Below are positions 24,236 through 38,200 of a stretch of 64,000 nt of DNA, in pieces. Position 1 is the first letter of the stretch, and the number at the start of each line of letters is the position of its first letter. The stretch is from contig LS997562.1 in NCBI GenBank assembly GCA_000469685.2, positions 41,306,345 to 41,370,344 of the forward strand. Reading direction: 5' to 3'. This DNA comes from Haemonchus contortus. Taxonomy: Eukaryota; Nematoda; Chromadorea; Rhabditida; Trichostrongylidae. The notes beneath the pieces were generated by a model. That model did not search any database. It was given only the letters and a program-made list of their open reading frames with translations, and was not told the origin of the DNA. A program made the position numbers and the translations under genes.

Positions 24236-27200
24236 TGGTGCCACTTCAAAGGTGGTTTAAAGTGTTTATGTAGACGTTATGAGTAGATGGGCGAGTTGTC
24301 TAGTAGCCAGGTGGACGAGAATAACCGGGTATGAAGTCTCGATTGTTGTTGTTGGCGAGTACACGATCTGGCCTAAGATCACGAGCTCAGTCTCAGTCGG
24401 CTAAGGAATGGGTCGTCGCACAGATCACAGACGACACGAGTTCCGTCCGAGTCGAGTCGTCTGAGCCAAGCTCGGCGCAGCGTTGTGTCGACCGGTTGTT
24501 CGTGATATACAAATGCAGGTTTGGGCGGCCCGAACACACACTTCGCCCGCCCCCCTCAGCCCCGCCGATGCCTCTCCAACCAACATTTTGTGCACTCAAC
24601 ACCACGATCACGCTAAAGGCTATAGTTATAGCGTGTGGATGGATACACACCACACGAACTCTCGATCACTGTGGTTCTACCGCGAACTTCGGAGTGCTCC
24701 AGTTTGAGTTTTTACAATATCGGCATTATAGTGGAGGAAGTGGTGGTTATGCTTCTTACGAATAACTTCAAAGGGCAAGGGGCTCAGCTCCAAGAGACAC
24801 ATCCTCCTTTTTATCTGTTTGCTGAAGCGACTGATTATGTTTGGAGAGCCCGTGGTGGATCCCAGAAGAGGCCAAGACTATAAGTTAAGAGTAACAAATT
24901 GAAGTCATTGGAGCATCACTACAATGACAAATGCATCTAAAGGAGAAAATAACGTGGCTCGTTTCGCCTCTTCACCAGGCGAACCACCATCTCCACCTTC
25001 TCCAGAGGTTCATAAGTGGTTTGGGGTTAGTGGAAAAGGGAATGGAAAGCTATGTCGTACCCTTGAACCCTTGCTCTGCCGGCGGCATCTTTGGGAGGTG
25101 TTCATACCCTCATGAAGACTTCAGGTGTTCATACCTCCATGAAGAGTTCCACTTAGATCGTGGTAAACTAGTGGCTAATTAGAAGTTGGTCTCCTTCCAA
25201 TGTCACCCAACCGTTAAGTTCTTTGGCATCGTCCGACAGGCTTAAAGTTGGTTACCACCCTATTTCTGACCTGTTAGCTTCCTTTATACATCGCATAGGG
25301 GCATTCCGATATCAGAACAATTTCTAGAAGAAGCCGACTCGATGGCGCAGTTCAGAAGTCCCTTTCCTGAGACTATGGATGACTTTGATCTTTGATTGAA
25401 CTGAGGTGGGCGGGTGACTGATGAATATAAGCTTCCAAGGGAACTGGTCAGCGCAGTCAGTAAACAGCTTCCGGCTTTATCAAAGGTATTTAAAGTTCAT
25501 TCTTTTATAGGATGAAAGGATTCGGAATTTCATAGGTTCTGGTCGCTTCCGGAAATACCGTAATGTTCCAAAGGTCCTACGACTTTAGCAGTCAGAGGGC
25601 GGCACCATTCCGAGCTTCCTGCAATTCTCATTTTTGCCGAGTATCGGCGGGCATAACGTTCCAGCCTCGACGTCAACGAGGTCGCCATTTTGACAATGGC
25701 GAAACATCACAAAAGAACATCCCGTACGAAAGTGAAAACCGCCGGCGTCATCATCGCCGCCATACCTCGATGATGTGACAATTGGGAAGAGAGAAATGTT
25801 GAAGAGGAAACGAAAGTTCATAGCCTCTATTTCGATCGTCACCAAAGTGGTGCCGACATCGGCGATGTCGAGGTCAAGAGGTAAAAAACTGTCATTGCAA
25901 TGAAGATGAAAGGCGATGACGAACTAGATTGGATAGTTACTCTTGACAGGACAATAGAGTCTCGCTATGCACAGAAAACAGACAAGTCTACGCTGATCGG
26001 CCTTGTTCCTCAATGAAATGGAGGTTACTTTTTTCCTTCTTCAAACTGAACTTGGGCAAAAATAAATATAAAACCCGTGGAAGTTTCATTTGTGTTGTAA
26101 AGCAGCTAGTCTGCCTGTTCTTATAGGAACTGCCAGGATTGGGGCCAGTGTGTCAATGACGGTGAAAGGTGGAGGTGGGAGTGTGGACAGGGTTGGCTGA
26201 CTACTGAAGAAGTCTGGAGGTTGGCTCTGGCTGCAATCGTACCTTACCTACCTCGCAACCCGGTTAGGGCTGGAGGTAGGGTCAACCTATTCGGAAAAGG
26301 GCGTTAGAGGCTCAGCCCAGTTACATCGATTGAGGGCTTAAAATCTTTCGATTCTTTCCTTTATAACATTCTCATCTGGAAGTTCGGTGACTGTGGTCTT
26401 CTCATTTCTCTCGGAATTCTCCGGAATACTTGCCTGAAAGGGTTCTCAAAAGGTTTCCAAGGTTAAATTAGCAGACCGATCACTTGATGGAGTAACAAGA
26501 ATGAAACAGGGAAGCTGTTTCCAGAAGACAGAACTGGGAATAAAAAAAAAGGGGTTTTGTTCAATCCGACGACTGTAAAGGGTGATAAAATGGTGTATGA
26601 ACGTATAGCCTTTTGTAGGCATTCGTACGTAATTGCACAGAATTCCACAGTTGACGTCTAACCTGGTATCCGGAGATTCTTTCAGACCTTGATCTCTGAT
26701 GTCAAGAACGGGTCTGTAAAAGTTGCAAGGGTCAACGTTGTGATTTTCCACCGAGTGATGAGCCGTAAATTCACGGAGCTGAATGAGTGGCGACGAAATG
26801 AGTTTCTCGAAACATTTGCCGCACAATTAAGTCGCCGACCGCTTGCGGAAAATCCGCATTTTGACCCAACGTCACTCTGCAAAGCAAAGACCCGTTCAGG
26901 ATTATGTAGGAAAGTGAAATGAAGTTCGGCAGTTTTTAGAATTTCTCCATGTCAAATGAGTGGTGTGGAGAGGACAGCTAGCGATGCTCGCGTAGTATTC
27001 CTCAAGTACGGATCAGTTTTTAGAGTTTCCGAAAACTAATAGCTCCTAAACAAGATTAATCACAGGGCCACGTCCTGTGGGATACCGCCCATAAATACTT
27101 CCGTTTTGATAGGGGATTAAGAATGTTAACTAATAATGTATCGGTCCAAAACATTCCTCTGTGTAATGTGACTAGTATCGTAGAAGAATTGAAGTAAAAA

Positions 27201-29967
27201 GTTAAACTTATGGAAATATCGCTAAGCACCTTAGCGAATTCCTCTGGTGTAATGGCCAATACCGCATTAAGACCTGGTTCTGCTGACAAGTTCTCATTGA
27301 TATTCGGACTGCACGTGTGTAGCATTGTTGTCTCTGTAAGGGGAGATGCCATCAGTTTAAGAGAGCAGACAATGACAGCTCCTTAGGAACGGCCGCCTCC
27401 AAATGAGTGTAGCGTACAATAGAGGAAACGAAACAAGGAGGCACTCGTTCCAAAACTCGTATCTCATACTTTTAACCTTAGATCGACATTCATTTGTCGT
27501 CTCTGCTGTAAAAGAAAGTATAGGGTCTTGAATTGGGCCACTAAATATTTAAAACTTTGGAATTGATATCATTTCTGATGAAACACCCTCTATCAAGGCG
27601 ACGTAGCTATCCCATTTATGTAACCCCTATTAATGTGTTGAAAAGAATTTCCGGAAGTAGCTGTTCAGCGTATTTCAATGATTTTTCTGTAATTTTGTCA
27701 ATATTTCTATACTCCAACAGTCACGATAATGTCACAAAGTAAGTATGAATAGCGGAACAAATCGAAATGTTTCAATATTCGAGTATAACCAATTAGTTAT
27801 CTGAAGAACTTGTAGAAACAATTTGATAGCAGTTTTCCAGTCTATCCAATGATATGGGAATTCTTATGCTATTTCTCATTAATCATTTCCGCAACCAAGC
27901 ACAGCATATCTTCAAATTAAGGTGTTCATTTTAAATTAGTATTTATCATTATTCAAATAGTTCTCCGTAATTTTTCGGAAATGAAGCAGCTCAACGATTT
28001 CTGCCCTTTGTCATCGTTTTTAAATCCGATGAGTAGTGATTTCTTACAGACTGTTTTTATTTAAGTTTATTGTTTACTGGCTTCGCACGTAGAAGTTCGC
28101 CTAGATAGTGTAAAACATCTATGGACCATTAGTGCAATTTATCATGAAAAATCAAAGTAGTATTTGGAATCCTGCATAGAAAAAGTTTTTGACGAACTCA
28201 GTTAAGAATGCGCCATGCATCTGATCTCCTTTCGGGACATCAGTCGTGCTACTTATACACATTGTGCTGTATAATATTTTGTTGTTTCAGTTTCTAATAG
28301 AATGTTTATATTTTATTTTATTCTGTTTTTGTTAACCTCTCAGACGTTCCAGATATCGATAAAATGGCCCAATCAGTGTTCGATTTCTTGCATTGATTAT
28401 GATCATTCCATTCTGTATAGGCCACAGGGGTTTTGAAAAGGTGAATAGTTGCTGAAGAATAGACTAGTCATACTAGTATTCAATTTTGATTTTTTTTCTC
28501 AGTGGCTCTTTTGATAAATGTTTCCTTCGCCTTCAGGACCTATGAATTACCGTAGACTTTATTGGTCAAGTCGCTAAGGTGCACTTCAAAAAATAGAAAG
28601 AATGGGAGAGTGGATGCTACTGAATATTTACTGGTAGGAGTCAATAAAACAAAGCAAATGATTCACAGGAATACCCTCCTCTGGGGCGAGCCCGGCACCC
28701 CTCCTCCAATCGAATATTTTCTGCCTTCTGGAACTCCCGGAAATAAGAGCCTGTATCATAGGAATCAAAAGTCGCGGATAGGTTTAGCAAATTTGGAGGG
28801 CCGACCCTACTGGGAAGCCATTCTCAAATGGTGGAGGTTGTCGCGTCTTTGGCTTTCTAGGCCTTCCAGTTTTCTTTCCGGTTCAATTTTGGGACGTCAG
28901 CCCGAATAGGATGGTGTCCTTGGCAGTGCTAATTTTACCTCTTGAATGGTAAATTATAGTACGAGACTAGGAGTTGTGAAGAGAACTTGAAATAGATTCT
29001 TCTTTGTCGATGAAACTGCTTCCAGTGATTTTGGGCTGAAGATCAAGGATCATCTCGGGAACGTTGATCTGAACGGGATGGCACCATTTGATTCCACTAG
29101 TTTCTCCGAGGACATTTAGAGTAGCCTGTTGCGCAAATACTTAATTCGTTTAGTGATTTCCCCCAAATGATGTGAGAAATATAGCAGAAAACCTTGGCGC
29201 GCTCGATAAACCCACACTATGACCAGTTACCCGAGCGACGCGGTCTCGCTACAGTTCTTCACTGACAGCTCACTGACATCACCGATTTTTATGCCATACA
29301 TCGTCTCTCACTAGCTGAGAAGAAAGGTATCGCTAGAAACACCGAGTAGCGCACTACCTTGCATGTAGTTAGGGGATCAAATCCTAGGGCCTTGCCTGCC
29401 TATGCCCAGTGTAAGTAGGTCGCTGCTAGACCCTTCCAGGAGGGAAACAGCAACGGCGGAAAACACATTAACTCATCCGAGTAGACGCAAAACAAACCAT
29501 TAGAAGTTTTCTCTGAAGTAACCAGTTCTTTGCAACTTTTTATTGCCTCTTCCATCGGCAGCGGCAAGCTCCCACGAAACATTGCATAGGAAGACTTATT
29601 ATACAACCGAATGTCACGCGATTCTCGTTGGAAGTTCACTACGTGGCGCAACTCAAGACAGTCGAAAAAAAGATCATTTGTCAATATTCTGCCACTTATT
29701 TTATAGAAGGAGTGTTCGGACCTGCATCGTATTTCATCAGTACACCACTAATTTTCTTAGCGTCTTGTTTCTCTTCTTACTAATTAATTACCCGCTACAT
29801 TATTGAATTTTGTGCAGTTATTACTAAGAAAATAACTGTACTATGCTTTTAAAATGCACCCTTTACTTCTCGGGTTGTAGGACCGAGCTTTTTAACCGAT
29901 CTTTATTCGGTTGACGTTTCGGCGCTGAAACGTCAGCTGGTTAAAAATCTCGGTCGCACAGTTTAAA
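24236..29967. other. Intergenic DNA upstream of the M14 gene
   Basis: Positions 24340-24720 are CpG-rich with overlapping open frames on both strands (144 codons on plus from 24331). The segment includes the inverted repeat GACGACACGAGTT...GAGTCGTC (about 24431-24462). It may be the M14 promoter region or a degraded repeat. No gene recognised in the rest. Confidence 0.5.
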
Positions 29968-30390
29968 GGCACAGTTCGCGATAAAAATGGTTCCTGAGAT
30001 TTCTCCCTGAGATGAATCTGTGACCCCCAAAGATAGTAAAGGGGCATTGTCGCTGTTGAAGAACGGTCCAGATAGGGCGTATCAGGGGCCCCCAAACGGT
30101 CCAGATAGGGCGTAGCCGAGCACATAGGTGCTGGGGCTCTTATTACTCCCTATCTAGTGCATGCCTTAACCTGGACAAGTTTTCACGGCGTTGTAGAGGC
30201 TATAGTAGAGGTTGCACCTTTTATCGTCACATTCCCGTCCAATCACTAATTTTACTACTTTCTCAAAGCTTTATATTTCTCTAAATAGGTGGATTTTCGC
30301 GTTTTCTCCGCCACTTTTGCCCTATGCTAGGATATCACTTCCAGTATTCGTCTTTAACAACATACCCACAATTATCGTGAACCCCCTGAA
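29968..30390 (+). mobile_element. Diverged shorter member of the same inverted-repeat transposon family, copy C
   Basis: It begins with GGCACAGTTCGCGATAAAAATGG, followed by the family's CTGAG...GTGACCCCC block, and appears to end near ACAATTATCGTGAAC at about 30358-30385. The interior carries a tandem duplication of ACGGTCCAGATAGGGCGTA (30063 and 30096, period 33) that is absent from copies A and B. The right boundary is less certain than the left. Confidence 0.55.
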
Positions 30391-30426
30391 GAAAACTATT
30401 TTGAGAAGTAAAAGGTGCAACTTGGA

Positions 30427-30900
30427 GGCACAGTTCACTATAATTGTGACGAATAATGGAAGATAAGATGCAAAATAGCGCGATGAAGGCGAAAAAACTG
30501 CGTGAAATGGCTTTCCAAAGTGAAAAAAGGCTTCAAAAAATCGTTAAAAGGGGGCTGGACGAGAATTTGGCCAAAACAATAAAGAATTGGGCGTTCGGAC
30601 GAGCTAGCAATGTGTGCTATTGCGCACATGTGGATCCTTGTGCGAATAGCTGACTACGATAAGCAAAACTTCATTCGCTCACAAGCATAAGTAAACAAAA
30701 AACCCTAGTGACAGCAAAAAAAGCTCACTTTTTTCAGCCTCTTTAGGAAATTGAATAATTGATCGCAGCATCAGAAAGAATAAGAGAGAATAAAGCAATA
30801 GCAGCAAAAGCCTCATCAATGATCGATCAGCTGATTGTTTTCGGGTCCTGGAGCGAATATTGCAACCTGTATCGCCTCGAAAAATGTCGAGATTCGTTGA
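30427..30900 (-). mobile_element. Truncated inverted copy of the same transposon family, copy D
   Basis: Reads as the reverse complement of the right two-thirds of copy A. It opens with the terminal repeat GGCACAGTTCACTATAATT, then the CTGGACGAGAAT block, AAGCATAAGTAAACAAA, and the AGCTGATTGT...GAATATTGCAA block, and fades out near 30900. It sits about 40 bp after copy C in opposite orientation. Confidence 0.65.
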
Positions 30901-32268
30901 GAGTCGGATTCGGACACTGCTTTGATATGTATCAATGTACACACCATAAAAGGAATCAAGGTTATAAGGGGTAAGGGGATTGAATCCTAGGCGGATATCC
31001 ATCGAGGCTATCCAAGCCTTCCATCCCTGCGGAATCCAACTGCCGGTAAAAGACTGAACTGGGAGGTTAGAAGCACTAAATTATACATCTGCTGACCAAC
31101 AGATCACTATACAGGCCACATTCAGTACGCTTCAACGATTCTAGATGGAGGTCGAACAGACACGGGACTTATCAAAATCAAAAAGTTTATCCTTTGATTC
31201 CTATTTTTACTAACATTGGTATTATTTTGCCGCTATTATCATTAGAATCGGAGGCTCCACCCTTCAAAATCGCGCTGAACCGAAGTGGAGCAATCATTGG
31301 CAAGTTGATAATTGTATTATTGCACTCAGCTAGCTTAACGAGCGCTTCTTACATTTTCGCGCTGTTAAAATTAATCTTTAATCTTTCGGTCGAGAAGAGA
31401 CGTTTCGAAAAACGTTTCGAACGTTTACGATTTCCTTTCAATTTACCAACATTTTTCTCCTTAATGCGGCGACGCCCCTGATACGATTCCAACGACTGTC
31501 ATTATATTTTAATCAGAGCCGCTTTTTGGCCACTGAGAAAATCACTCGGTCATATGTATGCATACTAATCTGGTCATCATAAACTGAGGAGGGGGAAAGG
31601 GTAGGGGAGGTTGAATGGGAGCATTGGAAAGATTAAGCAGCCATGAGACATCGAATCTCTACTGTAGGAGGTTCATGAACTTCTCCTTTTCTTTTCAGGA
31701 AACCAGTTCTCCTCTATCTGCCAACATATTTTTCCAGAAAACTGTTTATCCTACCTTCAACGTTTTGTGTTGCCTAATCGCGGACAACAATTTCAAAAAC
31801 AAATCTTCCTTCTGCGCTGGTTCCGAGCGCTGGAGGAGGAGGAGCAGGGACTAGATGGAGTAGCTGGAACAGTACAGCAGTACACCGTAATCTCTTCAGT
31901 ACCATGTTGTTGTTGTTTCATACTGCTTAACTGTGGATCATTCAAACCAAAAAATCGAGCTGGCCTCCTCCCACATTGGTACAAGCTAGTTTCCTCTTGG
32001 TCCTCCTTCTTATCCCATACGTATTCCTAACTGCTTTCATTTCATGATGAAATAGCACTCAGTGTACTAACTCCATTTCACGACTGAGCGTCAAGTTCGG
32101 GCACATGCCGTTCCCTACAGTTGCTTTACATTTTTTGGAAGTTTAAGAACCCTCACGGCTGTGGGTAGGTTGGATAAAGTGTCTGTCTGCCCAAGCGCAA
32201 GAAAGAAGGACAAAAGAGCAGATCAATATTGCACCACTAATCAACTTATTATATACTATTTATTCTTG
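30901..32268. other. Intergenic DNA between the transposon pair and the ZP gene 3' end
   Basis: Open frames are short and unrecognised. A weak B-box-like GGGGATTGAATCC at about 30976 may mark another decayed SINE head on the plus strand. Confidence 0.5.
32259..32264 (-). terminator. Possible polyadenylation signal of the ZP gene
   Basis: AATAAA reads on the minus strand four bases after the ZP stop codon. This would give a very short 3' UTR, which is common in nematodes, but a more distal site is possible. Confidence 0.4.
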
Positions 32269-35200
32269 TCAAGAGTACAGATTTTCTAACCATAATGTCA
32301 ACAATGTAAAACTAATAATGCCAGTAATGACGTTGTGCCGAAAACTTGTTGACGTCATCAGTGTCTCAGCTGACTCAGGTGAAGCAGAAGCTGACGTAGG
32401 TTCCGCTAGCCGTCGTAGCCGGAAGGAAGCGTGGACCGGAATGGGTGGCGACAAGTCGTCATCAGATGATGACATATCGTCGCCCACGGCTGGAACTCGT
32501 CGTGGGCGACTACGACACGGTACTTGGGCGCAATCAGCGCAGACGTGCAGATTGCAGAAGATGTTTACTTCATTGCTGAAAGTTTGAACACTTTAAAAAA
32601 TCCATAACAATCAATTATTGGTTGGCAGTGATCTTTTAAGAAGATGTAGCCAAATTCCGGTCTCAATTCAACGATAAGATTAGATACTCTTGAAATATGT
32701 CGAATCGCGGAATCCGCTACCATACGGTCTGCTACTTAGATATGTTATTGTTTCGCACTTGGTTGGATGGCTACTGGAGTTGTTGACGTTGGAATGTATA
32801 GGCCAATCAATCAATAAGTATTGAACCTTTGTAGCGGATTCAATGAAGCGATTCCATTGAACCGATTTTCCGTAACTTTTCAATTTCTTAAAACCACAGC
32901 TTTGGGCGCACCGCGGCCGCGCGCTAGCTACCTTCTCCGCCTACTTCTGTATGAGTTATGCTAGCTAGTTGTACGTGGTCGTGTACTACAGAGCCACCCG
33001 TAAACCGGATCGTAACTATATTGCCGTTACTGGAATGTGACGAGAACAAAGGGATGATTCATTTACTCTGCTGATACAGTTAGATGAATCATATCGTTAG
33101 TTAGCCAGTAAACATCCGGAACTAGTTTTACACAAACAATGGGTGGGTATGGTTTTCTGTGACAGTTTGAGAATGAGTCAAAAAGAGTAAGCCCATTGCG
33201 TCGAAGCTCTCAAAGGGAACGGGATGGCGATGGAAGATTTTATAACATCAGGGAGTATAAGCCGTTATGAAGCAATACTACAAGGTGCCCTTGTGCCTAT
33301 ACGATTTCTTATTTCGATAGTTCCAGTCATTTTGAGACGATAGACAGTGGTTACCGCGGGTGATTCATAACGTGTTTGAAAAGCATCCCACCAGCCCAAG
33401 AAAGGATGCTTTTACAGAAATTATAACAGTAATGCTGACCTGGTTGGGAACGCCCATGCTTTGATGTGATTGAGGAAAGTTGTTCCACGTTCGTCACGTG
33501 ACACATCGAAATCGCCCCAAACCTGTACAAAAAAACTTACATTTGTTTTGATAGTTACATGATGACCGTATAGGCTATCTGCTATTCCCTATCCCCTATT
33601 TTTCTAAAGGCTCCTCTATTTATTTGCTAATTTTTCTTTGAATTAGCTGATTGAAAAAGAAGCAAAAGACGTAATTAAAAATAATAAATAAATAGAATAA
33701 AAGAAATGAATATAAGCGATGCATGAAAAGACTAGGGGGGAAAACGAGAAATAAATTGGTTTACATTTCTGTTTGCTTGAGAAAAAAAAAGAGCTCTCAA
33801 GAATTAGCTGCTTATTTGAAAGAAGTACTTTTCTTTCTGTGATTAACTGTTGCCAATTTCTTTGCTCGCGAAAAGTTCGTGTTTGGTTTCTCTCGCAAAT
33901 TAAGTTAGCTGAGGTGTAGTGAGTAAAAAGTTGTACCGGATTGTGTAATGCGGTGAAAGATCACTAATGACGCGGCGCGACCGCACGCTTCAAGACCTGA
34001 TCCACCCACATAATTAGAGAGGGCTAAGTCAAATAATGCTAATGCTTTGTACCATTATAATTATGGACAAAAAGAAAGTAGCTGGCTACAATTTTGAAGA
34101 CTTATTTATATGTTATGTGATCGGTAAAAGGTATGTTCGTTTAACTGGAAACTCAGATATACTCATGCTTCAATGAAGGCCACCTTTTGAGAAGCACATG
34201 TTCTCCCGGCAATTCCATAAGGCTATCACTAACTAGGAATGAGGTACTTACCTCTCCTGCACGTTGTACAGAACAACCGTCATTGTCGCTTAGTTCGAGC
34301 TCGCTTTTTCCATCACTTGCCCAGCACCGTCCAATTCGACCATTATTAGATGGTCCCAGATGTACTGTGTAGGTCTGAAAGAAGGTTCTGTTTTCTATAT
34401 GTGCTCGTAGAGAGCCTCCTCTTCGATTTAGAGTTGGCTTCCAGCTTTTACAGGAAGCTCCCCATCCTTTTGTCAAGCTCCACCCATTTCAAGGTACGCC
34501 CCTCCCGCCGAATTTTCGCTAATATCAGTATCGAATGGTAGAGGTAGAGACAGAGAAAAGAGTAGCTTGAAGCTTGCATAGTTCCCTTTTGATCTGGGCT
34601 CAAATTATGCCTGGAATCTTGTGAAGCACACCTTCCCTCCAGGGTCTTAGTCCAATGCGGAGGTAGAAAAGTGATTAAAACCTTGCATAAACACTGCATG
34701 TAGATCCACAAAATCGACCCGAACACTTCAACCATTTATTCAGAAAAGGATGCATGGCTTATCCTAGAAAAAGTCAACTAAAGCCGAGCTCTCTATCCGG
34801 TTCTTTTTCCTAAGCTTTCTCATTGAGAAACGTTATTCTAATTCCTCTCCACACTTTTTCTAATGTATTTACAATTAGAGTAAAATAGAATCAGTCATCG
34901 GATTATGCAGACGGCTAGAGCGACATTGGAATCCACAGTACAGAATGGTTGATGCAGAATTTGTTAAAAAACTTTTAGGGTATCAAAAAAGGATGTCAAC
35001 TTTACTCCACCACTGACAGTTATTGTAAAGGCCGGGCATCCGTTCAATTGTGTAAACCATTCCGAGCCTCATGTATGGCTCACTCCCGGCGGATCTGTCT
35101 TACATATGAGCAATCCGTTACCTGTTATGGTATCTTGTGACTTCGACTCATTTCCCGTTCAACTTGGTCAGTTGAGGCTTGTTTGTTGTTCTTGGAAAAG

Positions 35201-38200
35201 AGCTTGTTACTGAAGTGGCTTAAGAGCGTGCCTTGTTTGGCAGGCAGTTTTGATGTGGGCACATCATAATTATCGGGAAGAAACTGGATCACTCTGTCCA
35301 AACAGTAAAACTTGTCTAGTTCGATGAGATGTTGAAGTAGTTCAATTAGCCCGCCTTAGCTTTTGGACTTTCATTCGGGCAGAGCTGTAATGGAACAACT
35401 TATTCCATCCTTCAGAGGGGTTAGGAAGAAGACAGTGTTGTAGTGGATTGAGCCAAGTAGAACGACCTGAGCCTTTGGGGCTCTTCGTACTTGAATTTCC
35501 CCCGGTTCAGAAAACCCTTTTAGAGTTGACCGAAAACCCATCAAAGGAAAAGTCCCTGATTAGGGTAATCAATCCCTTTATACCTTGGTGCTCATCTAGA
35601 GTTTATAATTTTTAAACTAAATCATACATACGTGCTCGGGCCTACTTGACGCACTCTTAGGCGCAATCCACAGGCATGGCGCATCCTAGTCATCTGTCAT
35701 GGTCTATAGGGACGGCAGCTTTTACCCCAACCGTGGTACATTAATTAATAGGCAAGCTCTGTTAAAAATGCTCTCGGACTTCAATACATATGCGAGAATC
35801 ACAGGCATGGCGCAGCCCTCAGAATCTGCCATGACTTTATAATAGCCCCACAATGCAGCGAAATTACAGAAACCATTCGTGGTACGCATGTAATGTATTG
35901 CGCGAAAAACCGGCTTTCAACGGCCACTAAGTGTTCTTTCCATGGGCATTCATAAGTCGTCCTTGAATACGATAATAGGCCCCATATGGAGAACAGACCC
36001 TCTTCCCGAAACATCGATCAATTGGGGCTGAGCAACCTCTCCCAAGAGCTTTTTGTGAAAGTTAGACCAAATGCCTGAAGGAATAGGTCCCTTCTACTGT
36101 CCACAGAATCCCACACTACTTACCACTCGGTCTCCTACCGCTAATGGTCGCTTTAGTTGTGGTGCTGTTGGCTCATCACCGTCACGTACAGAAACCTGGT
36201 AGTCGATCTGAAAAAATGGCAATGGTCCGAGCTTATTCGGAATACGGTACAATACGGTAGCTTCACTCCGGAGACCAACCTTTGGAGAGCTAACGATCGT
36301 CATTACCGTAGTTGATTGTGTATCGATTGTGACACCACCGAAGGATACGGTCACATGTGAGTCTCTGGAAAAGTCGCGGCTGTTTACGAAGCGATCGTTG
36401 TTTGCGGTTGTTTGTGGGCTATCACTCCTAGATAAACAATAAATTTGAAATGTTCCTATCATCATCTCTATTTATTTATTGACTAATCAAATGCATAAGC
36501 TTCAATCACCTCAATTATGTCGTGTGATACTTTGTATCTGTATTAGGTGTACTTAGGCAATTATGTAACATCGGTGGTAAGGCTATGATGAGGCGGAAGT
36601 AAGGCGAATTAGGGGAATGGCTGGAAACAGTGTAAAATGTGCTCAAGAATTCCCTCAGGTGAACTGTGAGGAGACGGACTATGGACTGGTGACGGATTGG
36701 GTGATAAATGCAGATCAATCGCTGGATATTGGATCGATTCTGCTTCAGGATGCATCCACGAAATCAACTTCAAGTCAGATTTGTAGTAATTGAGAGGGAC
36801 GGAGTAGGTGACGAAAAGAGCCATCAAGTCATCTATGAGGAGAGCTGAAGGGGGATGGCGAAATTGGAAAGAATAGAAAAAGCGAAACAGATATTTTGCG
36901 AAAGAATCGGAGAGATGAAGCTGGAGAAGGAAGAAGAAAAGCGTCAGTCTGGGAACTGCTATAAAGACGAAGCATAATTAGCAATGACACCAGAGGGCAA
37001 AGAAGGAAAATGTCGGAAGTTGCTCGGAAAAAGCAAAAATAAGAGATCTGTTAAAGCAGCAGAGTAGAAACCGGTCCGAGTAACTGATTGGCAGTATGGT
37101 TTTAGGTGTCGCAGAAGAAAGTGACGTGTATCCTACCGGACAATGCCCTCATTAGGAAAAAGTAGGCTACAGAAGAAAACAGGGAAGAAAATGGTGGAGA
37201 TCATAGATGTAAGGACGACTTCTCAATGTATAATGAAAAGGTAAAATGTCTTTCGTAAGGTATACGTGCGTTAGGTTATGGAGATGAGGCATACGACAAA
37301 AGGGTAAGTGTCGTGCCGTTCGGACGACTTAAAGGCCGCCTCGCCTGGGCGCGCGCGTAGTCCCGCCGGGAAGGCACCGTACGCCGCAGAGAGCTAGAGT
37401 TTGCCACGTGGCGGCGGACTCTAGCCGCTCTAGGCGTTGCATCCTTCATTCCATCATCGTGTCAACGCCTCGGACGGCTGCTTTCTCGACTGCTCTTGTG
37501 CCTTCAACGTCAGCAACAACGACGAAGCCCCCGATGGGCTCTCAATACCGCTCGTATGCCATCCCTAGAGCGGAGTCAAGCTGCAAGGATCGTAGTCAAA
37601 TGGAACAACCGGAAGATGGTCCACTGCCAACAAGGACCCGGATGCAGCGGAGCCCCAAAGGAGGTGGGAAGGCTTGGATGGAGCCTGGTTGAGCTTGAGA
37701 TCGGATCGTACCCCAAGACCGTAGGTTATAGTGTGGTTTAACTCGTGTATATATTTTCTTGCTTTTCATTCATAGTATTTTTCTATAGTATTGCTCACAG
37801 TATTTCCATAGTATTTTTATCCATTTATTCGTATCCATAATCAATACCGTATTGACGTAGTATTCATAAAATGCATATCGTACAAGTGTGTTGGAGTTAC
37901 GTAGAATGTCAGTAACATCGGATATATCGCAGTTACTCTTAGTGCACTGAGGGTGGCACGTAGGCCACGGTGGACCCCCTTGCCTAGTGTCCGAGGGAGC
38001 TCGGCACTGGGTCAGCAACCCCGTAGCGTACTGCGGAGGCAGTACCATCCACGTAGGAGCATGCAAGGGAGACTGGGGCAGCCCTAGGCCTACCAAGTCC
38101 GTGTGGCAGTAGAATACGAGCATGGCGAGCGGGCAGAAGACCCTGGTCACCTAGCCGCACCGCCGGGACGCCCTGCTGAGCAACCACCGATGCGGACTGG

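Noticed and set aside
36515..36827. Open frames within the ZP intron between exons 3 and 4
   Set aside because: The ZP protein is continuous and in phase without them, and they carry no ZP features.
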